Positions 8,037 to 17,482 of a stretch of 64,000 bases of DNA are shown piece after piece. The notes beneath the pieces were generated by a model. The model was not told the DNA's origin. It made no database searches and worked only from the letters and a program-made list of their open reading frames with translations. The DNA is taken from contig LDXX01000001.1 of NCBI GenBank assembly GCA_001442925.1, positions 186,001 through 250,000 of the forward strand, given 5' to 3'. This stretch comes from Candidatus Kryptonium thompsonii. GTDB lineage: Bacteria > Bacteroidota > Ignavibacteria > Kryptoniales > Kryptoniaceae. The first letter of the stretch is position 1. Every line of letters begins with the position of its first letter. A program made the position numbers and the translations under genes.

Positions 8037-9656
8037 TTATTTTCGTTTTAAATATTTTTCTGGATCCTTTTTAAACTTTTCCATATCGGATTTCATGCAG
8101 AAGTAATACTTTTTCCCATTGTAAACATACGAAAGCTCCTCGTCAGGCTCTATCTCCATCCCGCAGACAGGATCAATAACTTTACTCACTGCTTCGGATT
8201 TTTTCTCCTCTTTATGCTCTTCATGGGATTCGCGCTTTAATTCTTTCCTTTCCTCATGCTTATGTTCTTTCATCTTTTCAGGTTTTTTACTTTTCTCACC
8301 CGCTACTTCAGATTTTGCTTCCTCATGTTTATGTTTGCCTGAATCTACCATCTCCTTCGCTTTTTCCTTTTCTTTCTCCTCTGGGAGCATGCTCCCATGT
8401 TGATGAGTCAATCCGGCAAGTGCAGCTTTGAGATTGCTCTCTGAATCTATGAGAAAATGCGACGATGTAACTATGTTTTGATTTTCATGCAAACCTTCAA
8501 GCACTTGATAATAACCGTCAGCAAGAACGCCAAGCTTAACATCAATAGATTTAAATCTTCCACCGCCAAGCGCTGCAACAACTATATCTCTTTTGCCCGT
8601 CCTTATCACAGATTGTTCAGGCACGACTAAAGCATCAATAGCAACTTTCGACTTTATATTGACATTTACATACATATCGGGCTTAAGCAAATACCCAGGA
8701 TTTTCAAATTCAAGTCGCACCTTTACTGTCCTCGTCTCAGGTTGAAGGAAAGGATAAACATAGACAACTTTCCCCTTTAGAACTTTCCCAGGAATATAGG
8801 ACAGTTCAACTTCAGCTTCTTCTCCAACCTTCACCCAAGGCAATTCATATTCATATACATCAGCGTAAATCCACACGGTTGACAAATCTGCAATTCTCAT
8901 CAGAGTCATACCCTGCGCAACCTTTGTCCCAAGGAAAACATTTTTCTCAACGACAACACCATCAACAGGGGAATAAAAGACTAATGTTTTTCGGACCTGT
9001 TTCGTGTTTTCAAGCTCTTTTATTTGCTCCTCGCTTATATCCCAATAGAGAAGTCGTTTGCGAGCGCTTTCAACAAGCAGATTTGCACCCTCAATTATAT
9101 ACGAATCTTTACTACCTGAAACACTTTCCCTGTAACTTATTGCCCTAAGATACTCCTCCTGTGCAGTGACAAGTTCAGGACTATAGACTTCAAATAATGG
9201 TTCACCCTTGCGAACAAACTTACCCGTATAATCAACATAAAGTTTTTCTATCCATCCGGAAATCTTTGTTGTAAGAACTGTAATTTTTGTTTCATTGTAG
9301 TCAACCCTTCCAACTGTTCTTATTGTTTTTGTCAATCTCATTCTTTTTACAGGTTCAATTTTAACTCCTATGTTTTGAACTATTGCCGGGTCAATTCGGA
9401 TAATTCCGGGTTCGGACTCCTCTTCTCCTTCATAAACGGGGACAAGATCCATTCCACAATCAGGAGCTTTCCCAGGCTTATCGCTTGTAATCCACGGATG
9501 CATTGGATCTTTATAGTAAAGAATTTTTCGCTCCGACTTTATCTCACTTTTAGGGTTTTCCACATGAGAAGAATTAAACAATCTTGAAAGAGAATACCCA
9601 ACAAAGACGGAGATAATCGCAACGGCAATGACTATTAAAATATACTTTTTGTTCAT
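8037..9656 (-). CDS. cusB: RND periplasmic adaptor (CusB-like) with HMBD and C-terminal YHS domain
   Basis: 539 residues. A membrane anchor (about 5-27) is followed by a heavy-metal-binding domain (about 46-75; KDPMHPWITSDKPGKAPDCGMD) and the HlyD-type adaptor body (to about 410). A long linker very rich in His, Glu and Lys (about 418-490) leads to a YHS domain (about 491-536; DPVCGMEIEP and YYFCMKSD). CusB-like proteins link the RND pump to the outer-membrane channel. HMBD at the N-terminus is common. The added His-rich linker plus YHS domain makes this protein much longer than E. coli CusB (407 residues) and adds a second metal site. It lies between the TolC-like and RND genes. Confidence 0.9.
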   Translation of the reverse strand: MNKKYILIVIAVAIISVFVGYSLSRLFNSSHVENPKSEIKSERKILYYKDPMHPWITSDKPGKAPDCGMDLVPVYEGEEESEPGIIRIDPAIVQNIGVKIEPVKRMRLTKTIRTVGRVDYNETKITVLTTKISGWIEKLYVDYTGKFVRKGEPLFEVYSPELVTAQEEYLRAISYRESVSGSKDSYIIEGANLLVESARKRLLYWDISEEQIKELENTKQVRKTLVFYSPVDGVVVEKNVFLGTKVAQGMTLMRIADLSTVWIYADVYEYELPWVKVGEEAEVELSYIPGKVLKGKVVYVYPFLQPETRTVKVRLEFENPGYLLKPDMYVNVNIKSKVAIDALVVPEQSVIRTGKRDIVVAALGGGRFKSIDVKLGVLADGYYQVLEGLHENQNIVTSSHFLIDSESNLKAALAGLTHQHGSMLPEEKEKEKAKEMVDSGKHKHEEAKSEVAGEKSKKPEKMKEHKHEERKELKRESHEEHKEEKKSEAVSKVIDPVCGMEIEPDEELSYVYNGKKYYFCMKSDMEKFKKDPEKYLKRK

Positions 9657-9685
9657 CTTTTTCGATTTTTTATTTTTTAAATTTT

Positions 9686-10924
9686 TTAAAATAGTCTCGT
9701 TCCTGTTATCATCTCAAGTTCTGCAAGTTTTGAATGATAATCCGAAAATATTTTTTCATACTGGATTTGATAATTGTAAAGAGACATGAAGTTGTCGACA
9801 AGGGTCATAAAGTCAATTTTCCCCACTTGATACCCAACAAGTCCAATATTTAAATTTTGTGTCGCTTGGGGTATTAAACCATTTTTATAAAGGTCGATTA
9901 ATCTAACATTCTTTTCAATTTTGTTAAGTGTTTCCTGAATCATTTTTGAAATCTCATTTTTCATCGCCAGATATTTTGCTTCAGATTGCGATATAGAAAT
10001 TTCCGTTTCTTGGATTTTCAAATTTTGCTTCCGCCAGAAGAATACCGGAAGATTCATTCCAACCGAAAGGCTTAACATATCAAGCGCTTTCATCCCAGAC
10101 GGATCAATAGCCGAACGTACCCCGTATGAAAATTTAACTTCAAAATCAGGTATCAATTCCTTTCTTGCCAGCCGGTTCATAACTCTATCCTTTTCAACCA
10201 TTTTACCCATAGCAATTAACATAGGATTATTTTCAAAAGCAAGTTTCTCGATTTCATCGAAGCCCTTCGTAAATTCAACAAAGCGCATTTCATCGGGGAC
10301 ATAAACTGAATCCATCGGTTTCCTATAAAGCAAGGCATTGAATCGCGCTATCATATCTTTCCTTTCCGTCTCCATTTTCACTAGTTCATCTATCATTTTT
10401 GACAATTCAACTTGTGCTTTCAAAACATCCTGCTGAATTCCTTGGCCAGTTGCAAATCTCGTCGACGCTATTTTGACAAAATCTCTCAAAAGGTCAATAC
10501 TTCTTCTCGTTATCTCGATCGCCCTTGTCATATAGTAAATTTCAAAATAAAGCATCTTAACACTTGCAATAAGCTCAAGTCGTTTTGATTCATAAATTTC
10601 CTTCGCTATCTCATAATCTTTTTCAGCCATCTTCCCCATCAGAGAGTATTTTTCAGGATACATCAGCATTTGTGAGATCCCGATTTCTTTCATCGTCATC
10701 ATATCTGCCGTAAAGCTAAAGTTTGTAGGCAAATTTATTATCCCAAGCATTAACATTGGATCAGACGGGGTACTCACCTGCTTAATTTTTCTGTCCGCAG
10801 CTTCAACTTGAAGCTTATACGCCCTTAATTCTTGATTGTTCTCAAGAGCAATCTTAATATAATCATCAAGTGTTTGAGAAATGGCAATGCTGATAGATAA
10901 ACACAGCAAAATTAAAGTTTTCAT
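9686..10924 (-). CDS. Outer-membrane efflux channel, TolC/CusC family
   Basis: 412 residues from the chosen ATG at 10924 (MKTLILLCLSISIAIS), which gives a proper signal peptide. A start 18 codons earlier would bury it. The protein is rich in long alpha-helices with the two-repeat plan of the outer-membrane efflux protein family (LEAQ/AD-type patterns, GYQVGKIDFMTLVDN near the end). It forms the outer-membrane exit of the tripartite pump. First gene of the operon TolC-CusB-CusA-YtkA-Met-rich protein. The spacing to the adaptor gene is 29 nt. Confidence 0.85.
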   Translation of the reverse strand: MKTLILLCLSISIAISQTLDDYIKIALENNQELRAYKLQVEAADRKIKQVSTPSDPMLMLGIINLPTNFSFTADMMTMKEIGISQMLMYPEKYSLMGKMAEKDYEIAKEIYESKRLELIASVKMLYFEIYYMTRAIEITRRSIDLLRDFVKIASTRFATGQGIQQDVLKAQVELSKMIDELVKMETERKDMIARFNALLYRKPMDSVYVPDEMRFVEFTKGFDEIEKLAFENNPMLIAMGKMVEKDRVMNRLARKELIPDFEVKFSYGVRSAIDPSGMKALDMLSLSVGMNLPVFFWRKQNLKIQETEISISQSEAKYLAMKNEISKMIQETLNKIEKNVRLIDLYKNGLIPQATQNLNIGLVGYQVGKIDFMTLVDNFMSLYNYQIQYEKIFSDYHSKLAELEMITGTRLF

Positions 10925-11063
10925 AGTTCCAAAATTTTTACTTTTCGAAATTTTTATCACGAAATTATTTAAAGCCAATACAAAAAGACAAAATACGGCT
11001 CACCTTTAGAGCAAAACTTATTCTATAAGAACCCATCGGTTTAAAAATAGCCAAATGGAGTAA

Positions 11064-11447
11064 TTAAATCAAAAGGGAAGAATTTAATATCGGCAGGTCA
11101 AGTTTCGGTGGTGAAATGGGGTGAAAATAAAGAACCGGCAAGACAATAAGGCTTGAAATAGGAATTATCTCAGACTTTAAGTTCACCTGAACTGAAATTA
11201 GCTTTAAGGCATCGTTTTTAAAACTCACAAAATCTTGAACATTCCCTTTCTCGAATTTCTTCGCAGAACAGCATAGCATCTTTTCTTGCAATATCAAGGC
11301 AGAATCATCTTCCCTAACTTCGCATAAACAAGAATAAAATGACTTACTTCCCATTTTCATTTGGCACATCGATACGACATTCGAAAATTGAACGGTTCCC
11401 ATCAAGAACACAATCAAAATCAATATGTGTAAAAGCTTCCTAACCAT
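11064..11447 (-). CDS. Small Cys-rich exported protein upstream of the efflux operon
   Basis: 127 residues with a hydrophobic N-terminus (about 5-22). Seen are MCQMKMG, CLCE, CC (about residue 72) and a C-terminal HPISPPKLDLP. This layout (early Cys, a CC pair, a late PP) is like small uncharacterised Bacteroidota proteins named HYC_CC_PP that lie beside Cus-like pumps. The assignment is by memory of the motif only. It has its own predicted promoter at 11478-11506 and is separated from the TolC-like gene by 139 nt with no clear terminator. It may bind metal at the membrane, which is inference. Confidence 0.6.
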   Translation of the reverse strand: MVRKLLHILILIVFLMGTVQFSNVVSMCQMKMGSKSFYSCLCEVREDDSALILQEKMLCCSAKKFEKGNVQDFVSFKNDALKLISVQVNLKSEIIPISSLIVLPVLYFHPISPPKLDLPILNSSLLI

Positions 11448-11477
11448 AGCAGAAATTTAAAGTTTTCAACTCGCTGT

Positions 11478-11506
11478 AATTTAAAACAAAATTTTAACTA
11501 TTGCAA
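11478..11506 (-). promoter_or_regulatory. Predicted promoter of the small Cys-rich gene
   Basis: Minus-strand TTGCAA (11506-11501), 17 nt, TAAATT (11483-11478), about 30 nt before the start codon. It has the same layout as other promoters in this window, and is identical in both boxes to the one before tRNA-Ala. Confidence 0.5.
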
Positions 11507-11515
11507 GTTCCAATA

Positions 11516-12319
11516 TCAATAAGATTCACTTTCGCTGGGAAATTTGCCAGTTTTCACATCGGAAATATAATTTTTAAACGCATCTCTTATAACTTTTGAA
11601 AGTTCAGCGTATCTTCTGACAAATTTTGGCTTAAATTCTTCGAACAATCCAAGCATATCGTAAACCACAAGAACTTGACCATCGCAATATGGACCTGCAC
11701 CTATCCCAATTGTCGGAACCGAAACCGATGAAGTGATTTTCCGCGCAAGTTCTGAGGGTATCTTTTCAAGGACTATTGAAAAAACACCAGCCGATTCAAG
11801 TGTTTTCGCATCGTTTAAAATTTTATCAGCTTCACTTTCCTCAACCCCACGCACATCATAACCACCAAACTTATGAATGCTTTGGGGAGTTAAACCAAGA
11901 TGACCCATAACAGGGATGCCAACACTTGTCAACTTGTAGACAACCTCCGAAATCTCACTTCCACCCTCAAGCTTAACCCCACTTGCGCATGTCTCCTTTA
12001 AAACCCTTCCGCAATTCTTAACTGCCTCCTCAACATTTATTTGATAAGAAAGGAATGGCATATCAACTACTACCATCGCTCTTTTAACACCTCTGCACAC
12101 CGCTTTAGTGTGATATATCATATCTTCAAGGGTAACTGGCAAAGTCGTCTCATGTCCCTGAAAAACATTCCCAAGAGAGTCGCCAACCAAAATGACATCG
12201 ATCCCTGATTCATCAAGTAGCTTAGCGATTAAAAAATCATAAGCTGTCAACATAGCGATTTTCTCACCACGCTTCTTCATTTCAAGCAAAGTTTTTGTCG
12301 TCACCTTATTCAGGCTCAT
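11516..12319 (-). CDS. panB: 3-methyl-2-oxobutanoate hydroxymethyltransferase (pantothenate synthesis)
   Basis: 267 residues, normal for PanB. It transfers a hydroxymethyl group from methylene-tetrahydrofolate to alpha-ketoisovalerate, the first committed step to pantothenate and coenzyme A, in the cytoplasm. Seen are [20 protein letters not shown], the metal-binding [34 protein letters not shown] and [16 protein letters not shown]. It is the last gene of the lipid A/outer-membrane operon and overlaps the lipoyl-transferase gene by 4 nt. No panC or panD is in the window. Confidence 0.96.
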   Translation of the reverse strand: MSLNKVTTKTLLEMKKRGEKIAMLTAYDFLIAKLLDESGIDVILVGDSLGNVFQGHETTLPVTLEDMIYHTKAVCRGVKRAMVVVDMPFLSYQINVEEAVKNCGRVLKETCASGVKLEGGSEISEVVYKLTSVGIPVMGHLGLTPQSIHKFGGYDVRGVEESEADKILNDAKTLESAGVFSIVLEKIPSELARKITSSVSVPTIGIGAGPYCDGQVLVVYDMLGLFEEFKPKFVRRYAELSKVIRDAFKNYISDVKTGKFPSESESY

Positions 12320-13083
12320 AAAATCATTTCCAATAACTTTGTTTCGCTTATCTCTTCAAAACTTATACCAAATTCAACCTCAAATCCTCTCTTCAAAGAC
12401 TCCGCCACCTCTTCAAAACTTACATTACGGCCTAAAATTTCATTTAAACAAATCGTTTTTCTTTCAATTTCCAATTTCATTTTCTCAATTAAATCTTGCG
12501 ACTCAACCTTTAAGAATTCAGGTAACTTTTTATGAAATTCACCGATCAAAATTGAACCATGCTGAAGGACAACATCACCATATCTTCTCTGTGCACTGCC
12601 AACGACTTTTCTACCAGCAAAATGTATCTCATACTTGGCTGAAGTTGCAAAGCAAGGAATGGAGCTAAATTGCTTGTAAATTTTTGAAAAGTTAGGTTGT
12701 GACTCCTCAAGTTCAAATTTCGCACCAAGTAAACTCAATCCCTTTGCTATTCCCCGACTTAACAGATTATAAACCTCAAGAACTGTTTTCCCAGCCCCAT
12801 CCACCACTATTGAATATGTTAACTCCTCCGAATGAAGTATAGCTCTGCCACCAGTGGGTCTTCTAACGAAATCAAACCCTGCCTTTTTTATCTTCTCAAT
12901 GTCAAAAACGGATTCATCTTGATTATATCCGATCGAGATTGCGTAAGGTTTCCATCCGTAAACTCTTAACACAGGCCTTATTTTACCTTTGCCAAAAAGA
13001 TGGGCTAGCCCTCTATCAAAATTCATATTAAATTCACCATCACGAAAACCCGTATTCAAAAATAGCCATTTTCTACTGATCAT
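12316..13083 (-). CDS. Octanoyltransferase LipM / lipoate-protein ligase A family
   Basis: 255 residues. The BPL/LplA/LipB catalytic fold carries the lipoate-binding [11 protein letters not shown] motif, followed by the LipM-like stretch [22 protein letters not shown] and LQHGSI. The cysteine in PCFATS lies where B. subtilis LipM has its catalytic Cys, so an octanoyltransferase is favoured over an ATP-using lipoate ligase. It would attach octanoyl or lipoyl groups to 2-oxoacid dehydrogenases or GcvH. It overlaps lpxA by 11 nt upstream and panB by 4 nt downstream. Confidence 0.8.
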   Translation of the reverse strand: MISRKWLFLNTGFRDGEFNMNFDRGLAHLFGKGKIRPVLRVYGWKPYAISIGYNQDESVFDIEKIKKAGFDFVRRPTGGRAILHSEELTYSIVVDGAGKTVLEVYNLLSRGIAKGLSLLGAKFELEESQPNFSKIYKQFSSIPCFATSAKYEIHFAGRKVVGSAQRRYGDVVLQHGSILIGEFHKKLPEFLKVESQDLIEKMKLEIERKTICLNEILGRNVSFEEVAESLKRGFEVEFGISFEEISETKLLEMIL

Positions 13084-13864
13084 AAGGTCCTCTAATTATT
13101 CCTCGCTGACTTGATTCGATGAAGTTAATTATATTTTGAACTTCAGGAATAAGTTCAAATTCTTCTTTCAATTTTTTTAAGGCTTGCGAGACATTAAGAT
13201 TTGATTGATAAATTATCCTATACGCATCTTCTATCTTTTCGATCGTTTCCTTTTTAAAGTTTCTCCGCCTTAAACCAACTATGTTAAGTCCCTCAAACCT
13301 TAACGGCTCTCGTGCAGCCATTATATAAGGGGGAACATCCTTCGGCACGCGCCATCCCCCACCAACAATTGAATGTTGACCAATCCTAACAAATTGGTGA
13401 ACGGGAACAAGTCCGCCAATTACAACATAATCCTCAACTACTACATGACCACCTAAATTAACAGCATTTGCCATTATAACATTATTACCTACCACACAAT
13501 CGTGTGCGATATGCACATAAGCCATTAACAAACAGTTACTACCAATTACAGTTTTCCCCGAGTGGGCTGTGCCTCTGTTAAGTGTGCAAAATTCACGAAT
13601 TATCGTGTTGTCTCCTATTTCAAGTGTTGTCTCTTCACCTTTAAATTTTAAATCTTGCGGAATAGAACCAATCGAAGCCCCGTGGAAAATTTTACAATTC
13701 TTCCCTATCCTTGTCCCATATCCAATGAAAACATTTGGACCGATAACCGTTCCATCTCCGATCACAACATTATCTTCAACTACGGTAAAAGGTCCAATTC
13801 GAACATTATCCCCGATTTGAGCATTCGGGCTGACTACAGCTCTAGGGTCAATGTAGGTGCTCAT
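13073..13864 (-). CDS. lpxA: Acyl-ACP--UDP-N-acetylglucosamine O-acyltransferase
   Basis: 263 residues, the standard LpxA size. It catalyses the first step of lipid A synthesis, transfer of 3-hydroxyacyl from ACP to UDP-GlcNAc, as a cytoplasmic trimer. The N-terminal two thirds are left-handed beta-helix hexapeptide repeats (IGDNVRIGPFTVVEDN and so on), with the LpxA signature HGASIGSIPQDLKF. The helical C-terminus follows (about 190-263). It overlaps lpxC-fabZ by 4 nt. Confidence 0.97.
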   Translation of the reverse strand: MSTYIDPRAVVSPNAQIGDNVRIGPFTVVEDNVVIGDGTVIGPNVFIGYGTRIGKNCKIFHGASIGSIPQDLKFKGEETTLEIGDNTIIREFCTLNRGTAHSGKTVIGSNCLLMAYVHIAHDCVVGNNVIMANAVNLGGHVVVEDYVVIGGLVPVHQFVRIGQHSIVGGGWRVPKDVPPYIMAAREPLRFEGLNIVGLRRRNFKKETIEKIEDAYRIIYQSNLNVSQALKKLKEEFELIPEVQNIINFIESSQRGIIRGPYDQ

Positions 13865-15297
13865 GATTCCACTTTGGAAGTTTGTTGAATAGATGTTAAC
13901 TCGGTTTTTGTAACGATAGCTGCCATCATCTCAGCTTCAGCTACAAGCTTACCGTCCACATAAGCCTTGCCTCGCATAGTGCAATATTTACTTCTCTTAT
14001 CAACCATCTCAACTTCAAAAACGAGAGTATCCCCAGGAAAAACAGGTTTTCTAAACTTTGCATCTTTTATAGCCATAAAATAAACATATTTATCATCCAT
14101 GTTTTCCTCACCATTCAAAAGCAAAATTCCTCCAGTTTGAGCCATTCCCTCAATTATCAAAACACCCGGCATTATTGGATGTCCCGGGAAATGGCCTTGG
14201 AAGAAAAATTCATTTCCAGTCACATTCTTAACTCCCACTATTTTCTCTCCCATCGTGAAGTCAACTATCTTATCGACGAAAAGGAAAGGATAACGATGTG
14301 GCAAAATTCTTTGAATTGCATTTATATCAAAGACAACACCTTCCTTCTTCTCAAATTGATACCTCTTGACAAGCTTCTTCTGCAGATAAAGTTTCCTTAT
14401 CTTTTTCACAAACTCAATATTGCTTGCATGCCCAGGCCTTGCAGCAAGAATTTGTGCCCTCATCGGAGCCCCAACGAGTGCAAGGTCACCTAAAAGATCA
14501 AGCAACTTATGTCTGGCTGGCTCGTTTTTAAACCTTAAAGTTTTATTATTTAAAATTCCGTTGCTTCCAAGAAATACAACTTCGTTTAAGCCAAATTTCT
14601 TGCTAAGCCTTTCAATCTCTTCCTGTGAAAGATCCCTGTCCACAATCACAATCGCATTGTCAAGATTTCCACCCCGTATTAGACCTTGATCATAGAGCAT
14701 TTCTACCTCATGCAAAAAGCAAAATGTTCTAGCAGGAGCAAACTCAGTTACAAATTCCTTCTCAAGCGAAAACAAACCTGTATGCTGACTGCCAAGTGCT
14801 GGATTTTTATAATCTATCATTATAGTTATCCTAAAATCATCAAGCGGTAAAGCCGCAATATCAACCCCTTTGCTTTCATCTGAGTATAAAATCGCTTGAT
14901 CTATTATTAAATAATCCTTTGGCTCATCTTGCTTTTCAATCCCAGCTTCTAAAAGGGCATCAACAAATGGCTTGGCACTTCCATCGCCAACTGGTGGCTC
15001 AACCGAATCAAGTTCAATTAAAATATTATCAATTTGAAGCCCGGCGATTGCCGCAAGAACATGCTCAACCGTATAAACCTTAACATCTCCAATCCCAAGC
15101 GTCGTCCCACGGCTTACATCAACAACATATTCAATAAGCGCTGGGATTTCAGGAGCCCCACCAAGATCTATCCTTTTAAATCTTATGCCGTAATTTGGCG
15201 GAGCTGGCTTAAAGGTTATTGTACAATACTTTCCGGTGTGTAAACCAACGCCTGATAAAGATACTGGCTTTTTTATCGTCTGCTGTTGCACTAACAT
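13861..15297 (-). CDS. lpxC-fabZ: Bifunctional UDP-3-O-acyl-N-acetylglucosamine deacetylase / 3-hydroxyacyl-ACP dehydratase
   Basis: 478 residues, a fusion of LpxC (about 1-310) and FabZ (about 325-470). The LpxC zinc ligands are visible as H79 (YTVEHVLAAI), H263 and D267 (ARHKLLDLLGDL), and the catalytic H290 lies in ARPGHASN. The FabZ part has LPHRYPFLFVD, the catalytic H373 (GHFPGHPIMPG) and E383 (IIEGMAQ). LpxC commits to lipid A; FabZ dehydrates 3-hydroxyacyl-ACP for fatty acid synthesis. The fusion is known from Bacteroidetes and Chlorobi relatives and is useful as a lineage marker. It places the two enzymes that compete for 3-hydroxymyristoyl-ACP flux in one chain. Confidence 0.97.
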   Translation of the reverse strand: MLVQQQTIKKPVSLSGVGLHTGKYCTITFKPAPPNYGIRFKRIDLGGAPEIPALIEYVVDVSRGTTLGIGDVKVYTVEHVLAAIAGLQIDNILIELDSVEPPVGDGSAKPFVDALLEAGIEKQDEPKDYLIIDQAILYSDESKGVDIAALPLDDFRITIMIDYKNPALGSQHTGLFSLEKEFVTEFAPARTFCFLHEVEMLYDQGLIRGGNLDNAIVIVDRDLSQEEIERLSKKFGLNEVVFLGSNGILNNKTLRFKNEPARHKLLDLLGDLALVGAPMRAQILAARPGHASNIEFVKKIRKLYLQKKLVKRYQFEKKEGVVFDINAIQRILPHRYPFLFVDKIVDFTMGEKIVGVKNVTGNEFFFQGHFPGHPIMPGVLIIEGMAQTGGILLLNGEENMDDKYVYFMAIKDAKFRKPVFPGDTLVFEVEMVDKRSKYCTMRGKAYVDGKLVAEAEMMAAIVTKTELTSIQQTSKVES

Positions 15298-15359
15298 AAC
15301 TTTAACCTCCCAACCTAAGTTTTTTGTTTAACACAAATTCCTAAATTAAGTTTAAAAAA

Positions 15360-16394
15360 TTAACCTTTTGAAATGATCTTTTCAAATTTTTCTTTAAGTT
15401 CGCGAAACTCTTTTATCAACTCTGGAAGCTGTCTTATCGCTCCCTCTATTCTCAAAGCAACCGAATGTTCCCGCGCCGGATAACCGAAATAAACTTTTCC
15501 TGGCTCTGTGATTGACTTTGATACCCCGGATTGCGCTGCTATCGTCGTTCTATCGGCAATCTCAATATGACCAACTATCCCAACTTGACCAGCAAGCACA
15601 CAATTTTTCCCAATCTTAGTGCTCCCAGCAATCCCCGTTTGAGCTGCTATAACTGTGTTTTCACCAATTACAACATTATGAGCTATTTGAATTAAGTTAT
15701 CAAGCTTTGCGCCACGCTTTATCACAGTTTCACCAAGGGTCGCTCTGTCAATCGAACAATTTGACCCAATTTCAACATCGTCTTCAATTACAACTATTCC
15801 AACTTGAGGAATTTTCTCATATGTTCCATCTGGCCTCGGGACAAAACCAAATCCATCGCTACCCACCACAGTTCCAGAGTGAATTATAACTCTATTCCCA
15901 ATTTTACATCTATGATAAATCGTCACATTTGGATAAATCAGAACATCATTCCCTATCTCAACATCGTCGCCAATTACAACTCCAGGCATTATCACAGTGT
16001 TATCACCTATTTTTGCTCTTTCTCCGACAACGACATTTGCACCAATGCGAACATCCCTGCCGAGAACGGCGCTTCCTGCGATAACTGCTGTCGGATGAAT
16101 ACCCTTGGGTAAAAGTTCAACCGGTGGATTTAACAACTTTAAAACTTTAACAAAAGCATAATAAGGCTCATCAACCATAATCAATGAAACATCTTCTCTT
16201 CTCCTACTGAAGTTTTTCCCAACTATTACAGCCGAAGCTTCCGTAGTTTCAAAAAACTTTTCATATTTTGGATTCGCGATAAATGTTATATCACCTTTGG
16301 ATGCATTCTGTATCTCCGAAACTTTCTCCACCTCCACATCACCATCTCCAACTAACTCACCTCCAAGAATTTTTGCAATCTCTGATAACTTCAT
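15360..16394 (-). CDS. lpxD: UDP-3-O-acylglucosamine N-acyltransferase
   Basis: 344 residues. It adds the second 3-hydroxyacyl chain to the lipid A precursor. The N-terminal uridine-binding domain (about 1-100; NASKGDITFIANPKY) is followed by a long hexapeptide beta-helix (about 100-300), with the LpxD motif HSGTVVGSDGFGFVP and the catalytic-region HNVVIGENT. A short coiled C-terminus ends the protein. It lies 62 nt before lpxC-fabZ and 9 nt after the second skp-like gene. Confidence 0.96.
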   Translation of the reverse strand: MKLSEIAKILGGELVGDGDVEVEKVSEIQNASKGDITFIANPKYEKFFETTEASAVIVGKNFSRRREDVSLIMVDEPYYAFVKVLKLLNPPVELLPKGIHPTAVIAGSAVLGRDVRIGANVVVGERAKIGDNTVIMPGVVIGDDVEIGNDVLIYPNVTIYHRCKIGNRVIIHSGTVVGSDGFGFVPRPDGTYEKIPQVGIVVIEDDVEIGSNCSIDRATLGETVIKRGAKLDNLIQIAHNVVIGENTVIAAQTGIAGSTKIGKNCVLAGQVGIVGHIEIADRTTIAAQSGVSKSITEPGKVYFGYPAREHSVALRIEGAIRQLPELIKEFRELKEKFEKIISKG

Positions 16395-16403
16395 AAAGCT
16401 AAA

Positions 16404-16922
16404 TCACTTTACTTGTAAAAGTTTGTTTAATACCTTCTGAGTTAAATCATATTTTTCATTCGCATAAAGCAATAAGATCTCCCCACTTTTATCAAACACG
16501 AAATCATACCCTTCTTCAAGTGCTACCTCTTTTATCGCGTTAAAAATTTTATCCTGAATTGGTTTAACAATTTCAGCTTGCTTACGATAAAGTTCTCCAT
16601 CCGGACCGAACTTTTGCATTTGGAAATCAGCAATCTTTCTATCAAGTTCTGTCAATTCCTTTTCCATCTGTGCTCTTGCTTCATCAGTCAGAATAAGCTT
16701 TCTCTTTTCATATTCATCATATTTTGTTTTCCACTCATCTCTCATCTTTTGAAGTTCTCCTTGCCACTGCTTAATTAGTTCATCAACCCTTCGTTGTGCT
16801 TCCTGCGCCTCGGGAAGTTGCCTCATTATCGTCTCGGAATCAACATAGCCGATCTTTAACTGGGGAAACAAAAACCCAACACAAACTAAAGATAAGATCA
16901 AAACCTTCGGAAGTAATTTCAT
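16404..16922 (-). CDS. OmpH/Skp-family periplasmic chaperone, copy 2
   Basis: 172 residues. It has a signal peptide (about 1-20), then IGYVDSETIMRQLPEAQ and a long coiled coil (about 40-110) of the Skp tentacle type, with a C-terminal LQPIKD/ALEEGYDFVFDKSGEILL segment. Skp-like proteins hold unfolded outer-membrane proteins for the Bam complex. It is a tandem paralogue of the gene immediately upstream and overlaps it by 4 nt. Two copies between bamA and lpxD are common in this phylum. Confidence 0.9.
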   Translation of the reverse strand: MKLLPKVLILSLVCVGFLFPQLKIGYVDSETIMRQLPEAQEAQRRVDELIKQWQGELQKMRDEWKTKYDEYEKRKLILTDEARAQMEKELTELDRKIADFQMQKFGPDGELYRKQAEIVKPIQDKIFNAIKEVALEEGYDFVFDKSGEILLLYANEKYDLTQKVLNKLLQVK

Positions 16923-17455
16923 TTAGATTTTGCTCCCCTTGTTAATTTATCAAGAACTTTAAATGTAATGTCGAACTGTTTATCTGCATAAAGTAAAATT
17001 ACATCCCCAGCTTTGTCAAAAACGAAGTTTAATTTTTCTTCTTGAGCAACATCTTGAATTGCATCAATAATTTTGTCTCTTAATGGCTTCAATCTTTTCT
17101 CCCTCTCTTGTTCAAATTCACCCTGTGGACCAAGTTTTTGATTTCTGTACTCGAAAATTTTCTGCTCAAGCTCGGCGATTTCTCTTTGCATTTGTTCCTT
17201 AGCCTGGGGATTTAGCATCGCCTCTTTCTTTTGATATTCTTCAATTTTACTTTGATATGTCTTAACCATTTGATCATATTCACTTTGATACTTCTGCAAA
17301 AGGTTATCAAGTTCTTTTTGAATTTTTTGAGCTTCCGGCAATTGCTGCAAAATTACTTGCGAATCAACATAACCAATTCTTATCGCTGCTTGTTGTGAAT
17401 AAAGCGATGTGACAAAAAGTAATGTGAATAAAAGTAAAAGAATATTTTTCTTCAT
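16919..17455 (-). CDS. OmpH/Skp-family periplasmic chaperone, copy 1
   Basis: 178 residues with a signal peptide (about 1-20), IGYVDSQVILQQLPEAQK and a Gln/Glu/Lys-rich coiled coil (about 45-115). The end segment AQEEKLNFVFDKAGDVILLYADK is shared with the next gene. The 27-nt gap after bamA puts it in the same transcript. It should act in the periplasm in outer-membrane protein delivery. Confidence 0.9.
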   Translation of the reverse strand: MKKNILLLLFTLLFVTSLYSQQAAIRIGYVDSQVILQQLPEAQKIQKELDNLLQKYQSEYDQMVKTYQSKIEEYQKKEAMLNPQAKEQMQREIAELEQKIFEYRNQKLGPQGEFEQEREKRLKPLRDKIIDAIQDVAQEEKLNFVFDKAGDVILLYADKQFDITFKVLDKLTRGAKSK

Positions 17456-17482
17456 CAGGATTCTCCATTTTTTGTTTTAAGT

